Below, one piece after another: positions 1-9,690 of a stretch of DNA of 29,727 nt. Source of the stretch: Chara braunii. Taxonomy: Eukaryota; Streptophyta; Charophyceae; Charales; Characeae. The translations under genes were made by a program, and so were the position numbers. The notes under the pieces are model-generated. The model saw only the letters and a program-made list of their open reading frames with translations, had not been told where the DNA came from and made no database searches. Numbering within the stretch: position 1 is the first letter of the stretch; each line of letters opens with the position of its first letter. The DNA is taken from contig BFEA01000193.1 in the NCBI GenBank assembly GCA_003427395.1, forward strand, positions 2,240,922 to 2,270,648, written 5' to 3'.

Positions 1-67
<67 letters not shown>
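1..67. repeat. (TG)n followed by (GA)n microsatellite
   Basis: The window opens inside a TG dinucleotide run to about position 52, followed by about seven GA units; another short TG run lies at 71-84. The repeat is cut by the window edge, so its full length is unknown. Confidence 0.97.
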
Positions 68-192
68 TGCTGTGTGTGTGTGTGCTCCTGCCGTTTGTGT
101 AACAACGAATCTCAGAGGGAACGACTGGCTAATGGAGTAGGCCCCAGCCATGAGACTCATCCTTACCTCTACTGGAAGACTGCGGGAAACTA

Positions 193-321
193 AGGGCCTC
201 GCTCCACTATTCACCAAATATGCAAAATGAGAATGAACCTTCCCCTAGAAAATGGGAAGATACACTGCCATAGTTTTTTGTCGTTTGCGCAAGTGATGGG
301 TGAGTAGTGGAGCGAGGCCCT
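193..321. repeat. 129-bp foldback element with 23-bp inverted ends
   Basis: The left arm at 193-215 starts AGGGCCTCGCTCC and the right arm at 299-321 is its reverse complement with one T/C difference. About 83 bp separate them. The arms are flanked by a possible TA dinucleotide on each side (191-192 and 321-322), as expected of a short MITE, but a 2-bp duplication is weak evidence. No coding capacity is seen inside. Confidence 0.6.
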
Positions 322-683
322 ATCGCAGATCAGGATCTGATCCGTGCAGTCCCGACTGGCCTGGCTCAGCAGCCGACCCCACCAATTGATTTCAACCATG
401 CACAGATGGGCGTCAGTGTTTTCGCCATCGGGTGAACGGACACCGACATCGTTCCTGGACGCAAACAGGCAGAGTTGTCGATATTATTGCACAGTAGTTT
501 GCTAATGACAGAAACGCGCCTGTTTCATTCCTTCCTGTTTCAATGATCACAGACGTTAGTCGGGTACCATTCGCCCACAGTGCCGTCCATTCATGACGTC
601 CCGATTCCCTCAAGTCGTACGATATGCTCAAACTTCGCCGGAGAGGCCAAAGAGAGGCATTGATTTCGCAGAAGGGAGGCATC

Positions 684-685
<2 letters not shown>

Positions 686-731
<46 letters not shown>
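686..731. repeat. (GA)n microsatellite
   Basis: An uninterrupted GA dinucleotide run. It produces artificial Arg-Glu repeats in overlapping reading frames, which should not be taken as protein. The rest of 322-1400 shows no convincing gene; a short 10-bp tandem (about TTTTTCGCTC, three copies) sits at 871-900. Confidence 0.97.
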
Positions 732-732
<1 letters not shown>

Positions 733-1407
733 GAACAGAGGGAAAGAGAGCCTTAATGACCGACCAATGGCAGAAGCGCGATCTCCTTACTACCCCCCGC
801 CAATCCATTTAGTGAAAGATTGTGTATATGGATTCCGGGCAATGACAACACAAGGCATTTCGTCATTACACCTTTTTCGCTCTTTTTCGCTCTTTTTCGG
901 CTTATTTTGGCATAGAAATCTTCCTTTCAGGACAGCATTTTCCCGCCATGTCACGAGTCTGCAAGCCAGAGACACAGAACAAACAACGGCCCATCGCCAA
1001 CTGTCCATGATTCCAGCATCCTTACACGTGGCGTGAGTTCCATAATTCACACCACCTTTCCTCTAATGCGCTCAAATAGACGGAGAGAATGATGACGGGT
1101 ACCTTCCTCCATGGCTAGTGTGTCCTTCCCTCGATTCCTTCAGTGCGGACAAGCAGAGAACGAGAGGCACGCTGTGCGAAGGACGGCAAACAGTTCCGCC
1201 CTCCGCACCCCCACCCGACGCCGAAGGCGACTCGGCTTTCTTCCAGCCGCCCCAGCTGCCCCGCCCACAAGTCGTTGCGGAAATTCACCCAAATGACGAG
1301 ATGGAAACTTGTACTCACAACCAGTTTTGTCTTCCAATACAATATTCCCCTCCGACCAGCGCGGCCCTCGCACTGTGGCACATTGGTCGGTACTATCACA
1401 CCGATGT

Positions 1408-1602
1408 CACTACGGGTAGGGCCTCCATCCACAGCACAACATTCTAAATGTATCTGAAGCTGATATAACGCTCTGCATACATTCAAAGTGTTGGTACATT
1501 CGAAGTGGTGGATCACTTCGAATGTATTCTGCGGTTAATAGCACCCAGATACATGAAGAATGCTGAGAGGTGGAGCGAGCGCCCGTCTTCCTACCCGTAG
1601 TG
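1408..1602. repeat. Inverted-repeat element with 13-bp ends and an inner hairpin
   Basis: CACTACGGGTAGG at 1408-1420 is exactly inverted at 1590-1602. Between them lies a 17-bp tandem pair (1478-1494 and 1495-1511) whose second unit forms a perfect 13-bp hairpin with 1514-1526 around a 6-base loop. The nesting of terminal and internal inverted repeats resembles a small non-autonomous foldback element. No target-site duplication is obvious. A 16-T tract follows at 1606-1621. Confidence 0.5.
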
Positions 1603-1732
1603 TTCTTTTTTTTTTTTTTTTAAGCCGAAACGCAATATTATTTCATATACCCCCCAAAGATGAGATATACGATAAAATGCCCTGCCCTTTTGGCCGGAAA
1701 ATCTTTGTGACATGCCCCTGTCAGGTTGGTAC

Positions 1733-1830
1733 GGGAATTTGCGTTTTGGACCACACCCCATACGGGCAGGCCTGCACTCGTTTTAACCGGTTTGCCCCCT
1801 GTATGGGGTGGGGAACTTTGCCAAATGCCC
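1733..1830. repeat. Imperfect inverted repeat with about 36-nt arms
   Basis: The core CACCCCATAC at 1754-1763 pairs with GTATGGGGTG at 1801-1810. Imperfect pairing continues outward so that 1733-1769 roughly mirrors 1795-1830, leaving a short loop. It could be a foldback-element remnant or a structured transcript. No coding support is seen. Confidence 0.45.
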
Positions 1831-2182
1831 AGGGCTACTGGCGCAGTAACGTGGCGGAATAGGACACTGATTCCACAACTATCATGCTGCCAGATCAGGT
1901 TGAGAGAGGGAGACAGAGATCTGTATGTGGTAACTATGGCCCATGCATGTCATAGTACGCCCCGCATAGAGTGAGTGAGAGGGGGAGAGAAAGAGAGAGA
2001 CTCCCCTCACTACACCATTCTCCAAATGTCTGGACAGTATAGGCGCCAAGATACATTTAAAATGTTGGATCACTGTGACGGCGCGGGGCGCGGGGGCGCA
2101 GCCAGGGGGCAGGAGATTGTAGCCCTGGTCTCTGACAGAGGCCCATAACGCCAGGTGCCAAGGACCCGGACCTCGAGGCAGA

Positions 2183-2488
2183 TCTTCGGCCAATCAGATG
2201 GACAGTAACCCTCAGTCAAAAGCCACAAATGGATAGTGTGCAAGTCTCCCCATCGTTTGAAGTTCAGAGTGACTGTTTTCATTGTTCGTCACAGGGATGC
2301 TAGACCTGTTTTCCAACAGGTGTTGCTCCCCACCATCCTTGGCCAATCAGATGGACAGCAACCCTCAGTCAAAAGCCACAAATGAATAGCTCGCAAGTCT
2401 CCCCATCGTTTGAAGTTCACAGTGACTGTTTTCATTGTTCCTCACAGGGATGATGGACCCGTTTTCCAGCAGGCGCTACTCCCCATCA
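2183..2488. repeat. 153-bp direct duplication, two adjacent copies
   Basis: Copy 1 (2183-2335) and copy 2 (2336-2488) are collinear and differ by scattered substitutions. Both contain CCAATCAGATGGACAG and end near a CTCCCCA motif. A third, partial copy of the first about 35 bp is at 2717-2751. No open reading frame is shared in a convincing way, so this looks like non-coding tandem DNA. Confidence 0.85.
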
Positions 2489-2716
2489 ATAGAAGGAGAG
2501 CACTAGCTCGGACAGTTTGTTTCAAATACACAAATGCATGCCAATTAGTCAAATCGCAGGTATCAAGCCAGCCTTAAAAGTTGGATATAATTGGGTGCGA
2601 ATCAGTTTAATCGCGACCACAACATTGTTACATACCATCACTCACCGGAGGATGTCATATAAAGATGACCAGTAGGGTCAAGGGTTTAACAGATTACACA
2701 CAACAACATGAGGTAA

Positions 2717-2751
2717 CAATCAGATGGACAGTAATCTTCAGTCAAAAGCCA
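2717..2751. repeat. Third, truncated copy of the 153-bp repeat
   Basis: The stretch CAATCAGATGGACAGTAAT and the following CAGTCAAAAGCC match the start of the repeats at 2183 and 2336. The match stops abruptly at about 2751, where the AT-rich block begins, so it marks a junction. Confidence 0.75.
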
Positions 2752-2909
2752 TACGGTTTATTTTTTTTAAAAGGCGATATATCAATTTAATGTTTAAAAA
2801 GAAGGAGGTCGGCAACGTGACAAATAAACTTTGATTTATTTCGGTAGTGCCAGCTGGTTGAGCTTTTGGTTTTTGTTTTTTTTATTTTTTTTTTAAAAAC
2901 AGGGGTCGA

Positions 2910-2973
2910 GTGCCCAAGGTTGATATTATCAACACCTCACAGTGCCGAAGGCTGATATTATCAACAAGAAGCT
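2910..2973. repeat. 32-bp tandem pair, each with a near-palindrome
   Basis: Two adjacent 32-bp units each carry a dyad: GTTGATATTATCAAC at 2919-2933 (perfect about its centre) and GCTGATATTATCAAC at 2951-2965. The arrangement could be a protein-binding site or an element-end structure. It lies near the left edge of the AT-rich block. Confidence 0.7.
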
Positions 2974-3772
2974 CGAGGTCGGGGTCCTCACAGTCTACCC
3001 GGAGTGAGTGAATCGATCATGTCGAAAAGTGGGTTCAGCGTCCCTCATATGATGATGATGATGATTAGTATAAAACCACATAGAAGAGTATGCTATATAG
3101 TCAATTCAGACCTCGTTTGAAAATTATTGAAGATCTTTTGAAATCCACCGCAGTTTTTTGAACAATTAAGTATCTAAGGGATTCCCAACAGGTCGCACTA
3201 ATGCGTACTAAAATCGACTTGTTCTCTGAGAAACTCATCTAAGTTTGACGCCCCTTTTTAGGTGTACCAAACGATGAAAATTGTCATTGGGATGCAGATC
3301 TTTCATACAGAAGAGCATGTGTTTGTACATTATACTTTAGACCGAGTGTGAGTGAGGTTTGTTTTATAGTTTTATACTACTTAAAAGGGGAGAGGAGGAA
3401 AGTAAGGAGAATGTAAGTGATGGTTTAAAGGAACAAAATCGAAACAATAACGAGGAAAAAGAATAGCATATGCAATTTTTTAATTATTTGAGATGAAATG
3501 TTGAAGTCCCTAAATTAACGTGTTGTTTTGTGTGACATCGGATTGCATGCATATGTTGTTTGATAGTTATTGAACATATACAATTCAATTTTTTAGCTTT
3601 ATCTAGGTGAAATGCGATTGAGGAAATATAAATAGTATGTTAATATTAGTCTATTAGTCTATTTTCACTCAATTATATTATCAGAATTGGGAGGTGTGTT
3701 TGGTCGAAGGGGTAATGTATAGATGGAAAGGGGTTGTGGTATCATATGTTGGAAATCACCATCGAATGTTAG

Positions 3773-4183
3773 TCATGGAGGTTCTAGCAATTTGTGATGA
3801 TTAGAAGTGTAATGAAGTGCGATAGTTGTTCCTATCAGTGGAATGTCATAGTTATCGTTGTAGTCGTTGACTGCGGCTGTTCGTAGCAATGAAATTAGAT
3901 CTTTGTATGTGTCTATGTATTTTGTGATGAGCGCTGCATGGATGTCGTCGACTGCTTCCGGTTGATTTGTATCCGCAAAGTACATCGTAACCATGTTCTG
4001 TCATCCTCGTCACCATTTGTGATGATATACCAGAAGTCCAGTTTCGGTGATCGGTGTCGGTTGATACATGGGAAGGAAACGAAGATATCGTTCGAGGTCG
4101 ACAATTTTTGTGTGATGTATGTATCGTTCATGTCCCGTTGTGTCCTCCATGCAGTTGCTTGGTGTTGAAGATGCATCCGACAT
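3773..4183 (-). pseudogene. Unknown protein, paralogue of the ORF at 4930-5580
   Basis: A 136-codon minus-strand frame from an ATG at 4181-4183 to a stop at 3773-3775, interrupted by two TGA codons near the middle. I do not recognise the family. Its core aligns with the ORF at 4930-5580: shared pieces include KIV-L, a P-x-TE-x-G-x-LV stretch, FADTNQ against LADTDQ, VDDIH, a SLLR segment and DYN followed by P-IGT. The alignment places the two TGA codons roughly where arginine or a basic residue stands, consistent with CGA to TGA decay. It lacks the basic N-terminal extension of its paralogue. An OB-fold or RPA-like accessory protein is a guess only, based on beta-rich spacing and the nearby Helitron. 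Confidence 0.5.
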
Positions 4184-4318
4184 TATTTTTTATCTGCCAT
4201 GAAATATGACAAAGAGAAAAATGAGTTATTTTATAGTTAGTATTTATGTAGAAAGGAATGTTATGTTTTATATTGTTGTATGGTATGAAGAAGAAAGAAT
4301 AAAGTATAATGTTTTAGT

Positions 4319-4723
4319 TTAATTCAGAATGTATATAAAAATGAAAGATGCATTGAAAGCTATAAGGGATGTAAAAATGAATCTATGGTGAGTAGTTTTA
4401 GTTAGCAGAATTTTTATTCCAGGATGAGGAATATCAAGAAGACAAATAACATCGTCGATGATTGCAATACGAAGATTTTGAAGGTTTGGTGCTAATGGTA
4501 TGACATCCGCTAAAAAGATATATAAGGAGATAGGAGTGCTATGCAAAGTAAGAGACAACAATGCCTTCGTCATTGATTTGTATTGTATGATGAAAATTAT
4601 GTTGTTGTAAGCATATGCGAAGACTATTGAAAGATTGATGAAGGATCGACATAATATATTGGCGTAGAATATGAACAAGCACCTGCAAAAAACAAAAAAA
4701 ACACACGAAGAAACGAAAAACAC
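4319..4723 (-). CDS. Hypothetical ORF in AT-rich block
   Basis: A 134-codon open frame rich in Phe, Ile and Leu. I recognise no domain. The N-terminal half looks membrane-like, but this is expected of random AT-rich DNA. The middle has a less biased stretch (LADVIPLAPN, then IIDDVICLLDIPHPG) that might be real. It lies between the two paralogous ORFs, in the same orientation. It may be a chance frame. Confidence 0.2.
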   Translation of the reverse strand: MFFVSSCVFFVFCRCLFIFYANILCRSFINLSIVFAYAYNNIIFIIQYKSMTKALLSLTLHSTPISLYIFLADVIPLAPNLQNLRIAIIDDVICLLDIPHPGIKILLTKTTHHRFIFTSLIAFNASFIFIYILN

Positions 4724-4929
4724 ATATGTATGTTTATTAGGGGAAAAAATATTTTAAATGAGGTAAATTTATTAATTTATTGGATTTGAAATTTATAGGA
4801 TATGTATACATATGTAAGGTAAAATTTTTGTATATTGGAACAGTATTATAGAGAAGAATGATAATACAAGATAAGTTAGAAAAAATAATATGAGGTTTTA
4901 TTTGATTTTTGTGTTTCTTACATTATAGT

Positions 4930-5580
4930 TCATGTTGTGCTGTCTTGATCTTGTTGAGGATTTGATGCAGTCGCTGTCGAATTGTTTTCAGAATAAATTT
5001 GATTGTTTGATGTCGATTGCACACTATGTTGTGCAATTCTGTTTGATGGAGCAGGTTTCATTGATCTTGCATTGACATTGAAGCATGGATAGTGAATATC
5101 ATTACATTCGTGTATTCTATGACCTGTCGTTTGGTTGAATGTCAACAAAGTTCCGATGGGTGGAATGACAAAGTCTTCGTTATAATCTTATATAGTCCCT
5201 TTGCGTAGTAGCGATAATATGTCGTTGTATGTAGTTCCATATACGTTTGTGGGTGTCTAATGTATGTCATCAACTTGCGTTTCTTGGTCTGTATCAGCAA
5301 GAATTATGTTGACCACGCGTACATCTCTTGTCTAACGTTATTTGAATTGAACAAGGTATCCCCTTTCTGTTACCAACGATGGTCCTGCAGGTCTTGGCTC
5401 TTCGATAAACGCTTGTAGCTCAACTATTTTGTTTTGGATGATGTGTGTCCTGCCACGTTTTTTTTTACGCATGTCCTTTGATAGTCGCACGATCTTTTTC
5501 ATATCAGGTCTGTTTCGTTTAGGTCGTCGAGCATCTGAGTTGACATTCTTTGTTGCATTGTGTGATGTGTCAGATGTCAT
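4930..5580 (-). pseudogene. Unknown protein, longer paralogue of the ORF at 3773-4183
   Basis: A single minus-strand frame of 216 codons from an ATG at 5578-5580 to a stop at 4930, broken by four stops: TAA (5338-5340), TAG (5332-5334), and a TAG and a TAA further on. The N-terminal 60 or so residues are very basic (KKIVRLSKDMRKKKRGR region), like a nucleic-acid-binding or nuclear-localisation segment. The core of about 105 residues matches the neighbouring paralogue (LADTDQ, VDDIH, DILSLLRKGTI, DYNEDFVIPPIGT). The tail is rich in Asn, Gln, Ser and Thr. No named family is recognised. Reading continues without frameshift across all four stops, and each stop is one transition from a glutamine codon, so decay is recent or the frame is longer-lived than it seems. 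Confidence 0.55.
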
Positions 5581-5639
5581 TATCTGAGTACAGGGAGAAA
5601 AATACGAGTTATTATTTATGTATGGAAAGAAATGTGGAG

Positions 5640-5760
5640 AAAAATGTAAAGAATATCTTTTAGAAAGGAAAGAGAAAAAAGTTATGGGAAGAGAAACAAA
5701 GGAAAGGAGGAAAAAAAAGGAAAAAAAAAAAAGGAAGAGGAAAAAAAAAAAAATAGAGAT
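5640..5760. repeat. Purine-rich low-complexity tract
   Basis: Almost pure A and G for about 120 bp on the plus strand, with several poly(A) runs of 8-13 bases. It falls just upstream (minus-strand sense) of the ORF at 4930-5580. Confidence 0.85.
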
Positions 5761-5995
5761 AGAGATTGATATGTATGAAAGTTTTGTTTGGTGAATTATT
5801 TTGTAGTCATGTGTTTTAGAAGTTAATGATGAATAATTTTGTTTATATATGGATTTTATTCAATTTCGGGCGACTAAAAAAGTGAACAATGCCAAATCAT
5901 TACTGTTATGATCGACTCGAAAAGCCCGTCGATATTCAGTAAAAGGTGTGAGTTATTGAATCGGGTGAGACGAAAAATATGAATATAAAGTTGAA

Positions 5996-6125
5996 TGTCG
6001 TAAAATATGGTTGAGTATATAATAGAACCACGGACCAGGGCACCAAAGAAACCATTGCACTGTCGTACAATATGGTTAGGTATATAATAGAACCACGGAC
6101 CAGGGCCCCAAAGAAACCATTGTGC
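5996..6125. repeat. 65-bp tandem duplication
   Basis: Unit 1 (5996-6060) and unit 2 (6061-6125) both start TGTCGTA, contain ATATAATAGAACCACGGACC and end with AAGAAACCATTG. They differ at only a handful of positions. It is non-coding as far as I can see. Confidence 0.9.
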
Positions 6126-6152
6126 AAGAAAGACCGGATTTCCATGTGTGTT

Positions 6153-6536
6153 TTATCGAAAAGTAAATAGCATGTGTTCAGAAAGATTAACAAGTTGTGT
6201 TAATATGTGAGAGTTATAATTGTGGTTAATAATATAAAGTCGAAGTGAGGTTGCATTAGAACGAGATAGTTGTCTTGATACCGAGGTGATGAATGTGCAA
6301 AGTGTAAGTGTAAAAACGTAAAAAAATATTATCAAATTTGTTTGATTTGCTCGTATATAGTTGGATAAATTTTCGTCAAATTCTTGTGTTGCGCTAAATG
6401 ATAAAGAATGTAATCGGATGTTATGAAATGTAATTAATGAAAGAAGAACAAATGAAAAGAAATAGTGTGATATTATTCGTATAGCAACGGCGATATCGAT
6501 GATGAAAAATATTATTTGGTCAGATCGAAATGTCAT
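6153..6536 (-). CDS. Hypothetical AT-rich ORF
   Basis: A 127-codon open frame with strongly Phe/Ile/Leu-biased composition. No domain is recognised. In a different minus frame just upstream (about 6650-6740) there is a more natural-looking fragment containing PIIAPALDDFFGIDPFRATL, so the region may hold a decayed coding sequence with frameshifts. The listed ORF itself may be chance. Confidence 0.15.
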   Translation of the reverse strand: MTFRSDQIIFFIIDIAVAIRIISHYFFSFVLLSLITFHNIRLHSLSFSATQEFDENLSNYIRANQTNLIIFFYVFTLTLCTFITSVSRQLSRSNATSLRLYIINHNYNSHILTQLVNLSEHMLFTFR

Positions 6537-7408
6537 TAGTAAAGTGTGTCGTAAAAAATGAAATTGTTGTGTTGTATTCGGTGGAAAATGGTAAGATGAA
6601 TGATATGTGTATTGTGCTCTTGTAACTTCAACGGGATTGTAATGAGAAACAAAAAAAAATAATGGTGTTAGAGTTGCACGAAAGGGATCTATACCAAAGA
6701 AATCGTCAAGTGCTGGTGCGATTATAGGATTTGAAATGTTACAGTAATGTGCACGACTATATGCAATTCAGAATCCTTCTTATATTTGTTGTAATGAAAT
6801 ACGCGTGTTTGGTGGACGACCAGCAGAAGGTGGGTAGTAATTGCGAAAGACCGGGTCAAAGATTTGTGAATCTATTAATCGACAAAATCGAATGTATGTG
6901 TGTCCAGTACTTGATGAAGCATCCATTTCACTGACAAACTTCTTCGACACAATTTGTTTCTTTTGTTTTGATAAACACGAAAAACAAACGTTGAAAAGAA
7001 TAAATTATAAAAGTAAAATTTATGATTTTTTGTTGGGTGGATTATTTGAAGTGTTGCATGTTTTATTATCTAGGAAGTGGTTTGGGGTACTCTTTCTCCT
7101 TGTTCGAGCCCAAGAGGTTTTTGTGTTGCCACATTGAAACGACAAAGCACCTTTTTGTAGGATGATATATTTTTTGTTGATAATAAAACTGACTCTTAAA
7201 GCAACCAATTTTTATAGCATATGTTTTATAAAGAGAAAATGTATTCATATAAGCTGATTTTAGTTATTGTTATTTGTTTTTAATGTAGGGACAAATTTAT
7301 GTAAGATATTTATTGACAGTTGTATGGAGGAGGAATAGGAAATATATGATTTGGTTGTGGAATTATGGATTTCAGTAGTTTTCTAGTGAGTTCATCATGT
7401 ATGAATGA

Positions 7409-7900
7409 TCAATAAAAGGGCATGTCCAATTGACTAAAACCTGTTATATGAGAGAAAGGTGGTGTTAAAAGAAAATGTCGTGCCATTGTTAATATGAAAA
7501 CTTCACAGTCATTGGAATTGGTGTGTCTTGAATCACGGATATTAATGTGAGGTATATTTACCATAGTCGATAGCATATCGGAATGATGTTGAAACCAATA
7601 TTGCATATTTTGAAAGAAAGAGTTGTCGAAAGAGTTTAGGCTATCGTAGAAAAAAATTATACGATTTTTAATGTCGATGTAACTGAGTGCCCAATGATTA
7701 CCGTGTAAATGAAGAGGAATGAAAAAATGATCGTATATTTCTAATGCACGTAATCGATAACGTGACTCAATTTGACGATTTGTAAAAGTAAAATTATGAT
7801 TTGCAATACCTGCAGAATATGAAAAACTATTAGTTATAAATACAGAAGAAAATGTTTCCATTAATAAGTCTATGTAATCATCAATAGGTATATTTGAAAG
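7409..7900 (-). pseudogene. Ulp1/C48-type cysteine protease domain fused to Helitron helicase
   Basis: Ulp1-family peptidases cleave SUMO-like tails or viral polyproteins with a His-Asp-Cys triad and an oxyanion Gln. Here GNHWALSYID supplies the catalytic His, IIFFYDSLNS the Asp, and TNSNDCEVFIL the Cys (family form Q-x-x-x-x-DCG), in the normal order and spacing over about 100 residues. The usual oxyanion Gln is not obvious (the segment reads SRHTNSNDC), and DCE replaces DCG. The domain is in the same frame as the helicase, separated from the preceding 200-codon ORF by a single TGA at 7901-7903. So it was most likely the C-terminal domain of the Helitron protein and not a neighbouring gene. 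The alternative is a separate gene in the same frame by chance. Confidence 0.8.
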
Positions 7901-8199
7901 TCAAGATGTGTGATGTATAGTATGATATTTGTATTGTGAAGATAGTTGTATGTTATTTGAAGGAAAATCCCATAGTATGATTGAGAGATGAGAATGTATC
8001 GATAGAAGCGTATTGATATTTGAATGAAAAGATTGTTGTAATGATATTGATAAAGGTAGATATTTTTCAGACTGAAAATGGTTCCATAAAATATGTTTTT
8101 TTTGTGATTTACGAGGTGTATGAGAAGAAATATTAGAAGGTTTGTTTTTTGAAAAGATTGATGAATGATTTAATTTAAAATTATTCTGAAAAAATAAAA

Positions 8200-9690
8200 A
8201 AAATGCTAAAATTTCGAGTCGTGCGTGTTCTTTGAGAATAGCATTAGGAGGTTTAAAATATGAACATATATCTTTAGTGAGTGGTTTTATAATAAATAAA
8301 GAAGATCTATTTACAACGCGAAAAACCATAATGTAACCTTGTTGTGGAACGTTACGCTTAGGTTTGTTTTTTTCAGAGCATGCTTTCCATTCAGCGATGA
8401 TTAAACAAGATGATGTTTCACCTTGGATTTTATAAATTGTGAAAAATATTGCAAAAAAAAAATAAAAATGTAAAGGATGAAGAGTACAAGTTCTTTTAGG
8501 CATATTTCGTGTAGTAGTTAGTTCAATTGTAATGGATTTATAAGATCGTTATCTGAAAACAAGATAAATATTTTTTGCTAAATTATTAGAAATAAAAAGT
8601 GGAAGTTGCTCAAATGAAGATCAATTTGGAACATAGACACAAGATAAATCAGGTGGAGAACTTGGAATTAATACATGTATATTAACATTTTTATCATGAA
8701 AGCTAAAAAATGTAGTAGCATGTGAAAATTGTAATGTATGAAGAATTTCGGATATTCCATTTGCAATTCCTCGAAGAGGTTCGATATTTTGTATGAAAAT
8801 GATTGACATATCTGGTAGGAGGTCGAGAAAATGTGCGAATCTACGTAATTTGTTATCTGGCAATGACATTATATGTGCAATATCATGATTATTTCGTTTT
8901 TGTAACGCATTTTTTTAAATCAGCAATAATGCGAATAAGATAATGATCATTTTGTAATTGTTTACATAATGTGCGTGTATAAGTATGTATAAGGTTGATT
9001 CGATTATCATTATAAGGCGCAACAAATACATGATGACAATTTTATTGAACGTTTATTGATTGTATGCGCGAATCGTGTTCTGTTTTGTTAATTAATCTAT
9101 TATTAATTATGTTGATAAATTCGTCAGTCCAAATTCCAAATCTAGTATTTTTGCAATGTATACCCCATTCAGAATTTGTTTTAAACCGTATTGAATAAGT
9201 TAATATTATGATGGTAGAAAAAAGTCTCCATAATTTGAATGCTTCATGATCAGAAAATGTATGTGCAAGGTTTAGACATTGTTCATGAAAATTGGTATAC
9301 CTTCTACAGGTGGCATTTGAAAGATATCACCAGATGTAAGTATATGAATTCCTCCAAAGGGAATATCAAGTTTTCGTGCATCACGTAATGCAATATTTAA
9401 ACGAACAAAATCGTTTTTGCTCATCATGCTGAATTCGTCAATAATAAGTATAGTTAATTCAGTTGTAAATTCAGGTATGCCTTTCAGTTCTGTTTTTCAA
9501 CGATCGAAGTATCGCCTTTCTTTAAGTTAATGCATTCCTATCCAACTATGAAATGTTGTACCTAAAATTCTTACTGCTGTTTTTCTTGTCATTGCAGTTT
9601 TTGCAACGCTTTTTGGGTGTTGCCATTTATCAGTGAACATTTGTATAGCAGAAATTATATGAGATTTACCAGTGTCACCTTCACCTGTAA
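8200..9690 (-). pseudogene. Helitron Pif1-type helicase domain
   Basis: This is an SF1B DNA helicase domain, in one minus-strand frame. Walker A is GEGDTGKSH (9662-9685). Walker B is IIDEFSMM (about 9424-9445), and motif III is SGDIFQMPPV (9305-9337). Next come WRLFSTIIILTYSIRF (about 9190-9235), the LLPDMSIIFIQNIEPLRGIANG block (around 8760-8830) and the late motif TIYKIQGET (about 8420-8445), followed by a C-terminal block ending KEHARLEIL. Spacing and order match Helitron helicases. Stops lie in the frame, for example a TAA and a TGA between Walker A and Walker B and a TGA-free stretch of 200 codons at 8503-7904. The Walker A glycine and lysine and the Walker B Asp-Glu are intact, so the fold was functional in an ancestor. 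Confidence 0.88.

Noticed and set aside
593-1036. ORFs with long Arg-Glu repeats
   Set aside because: They are produced by the (GA)n microsatellite; no domain or natural composition outside it.
2919-2965. CRISPR-like repeat spacing
   Set aside because: Only two units with almost no spacer; the window is eukaryotic. A simple tandem duplication fits.
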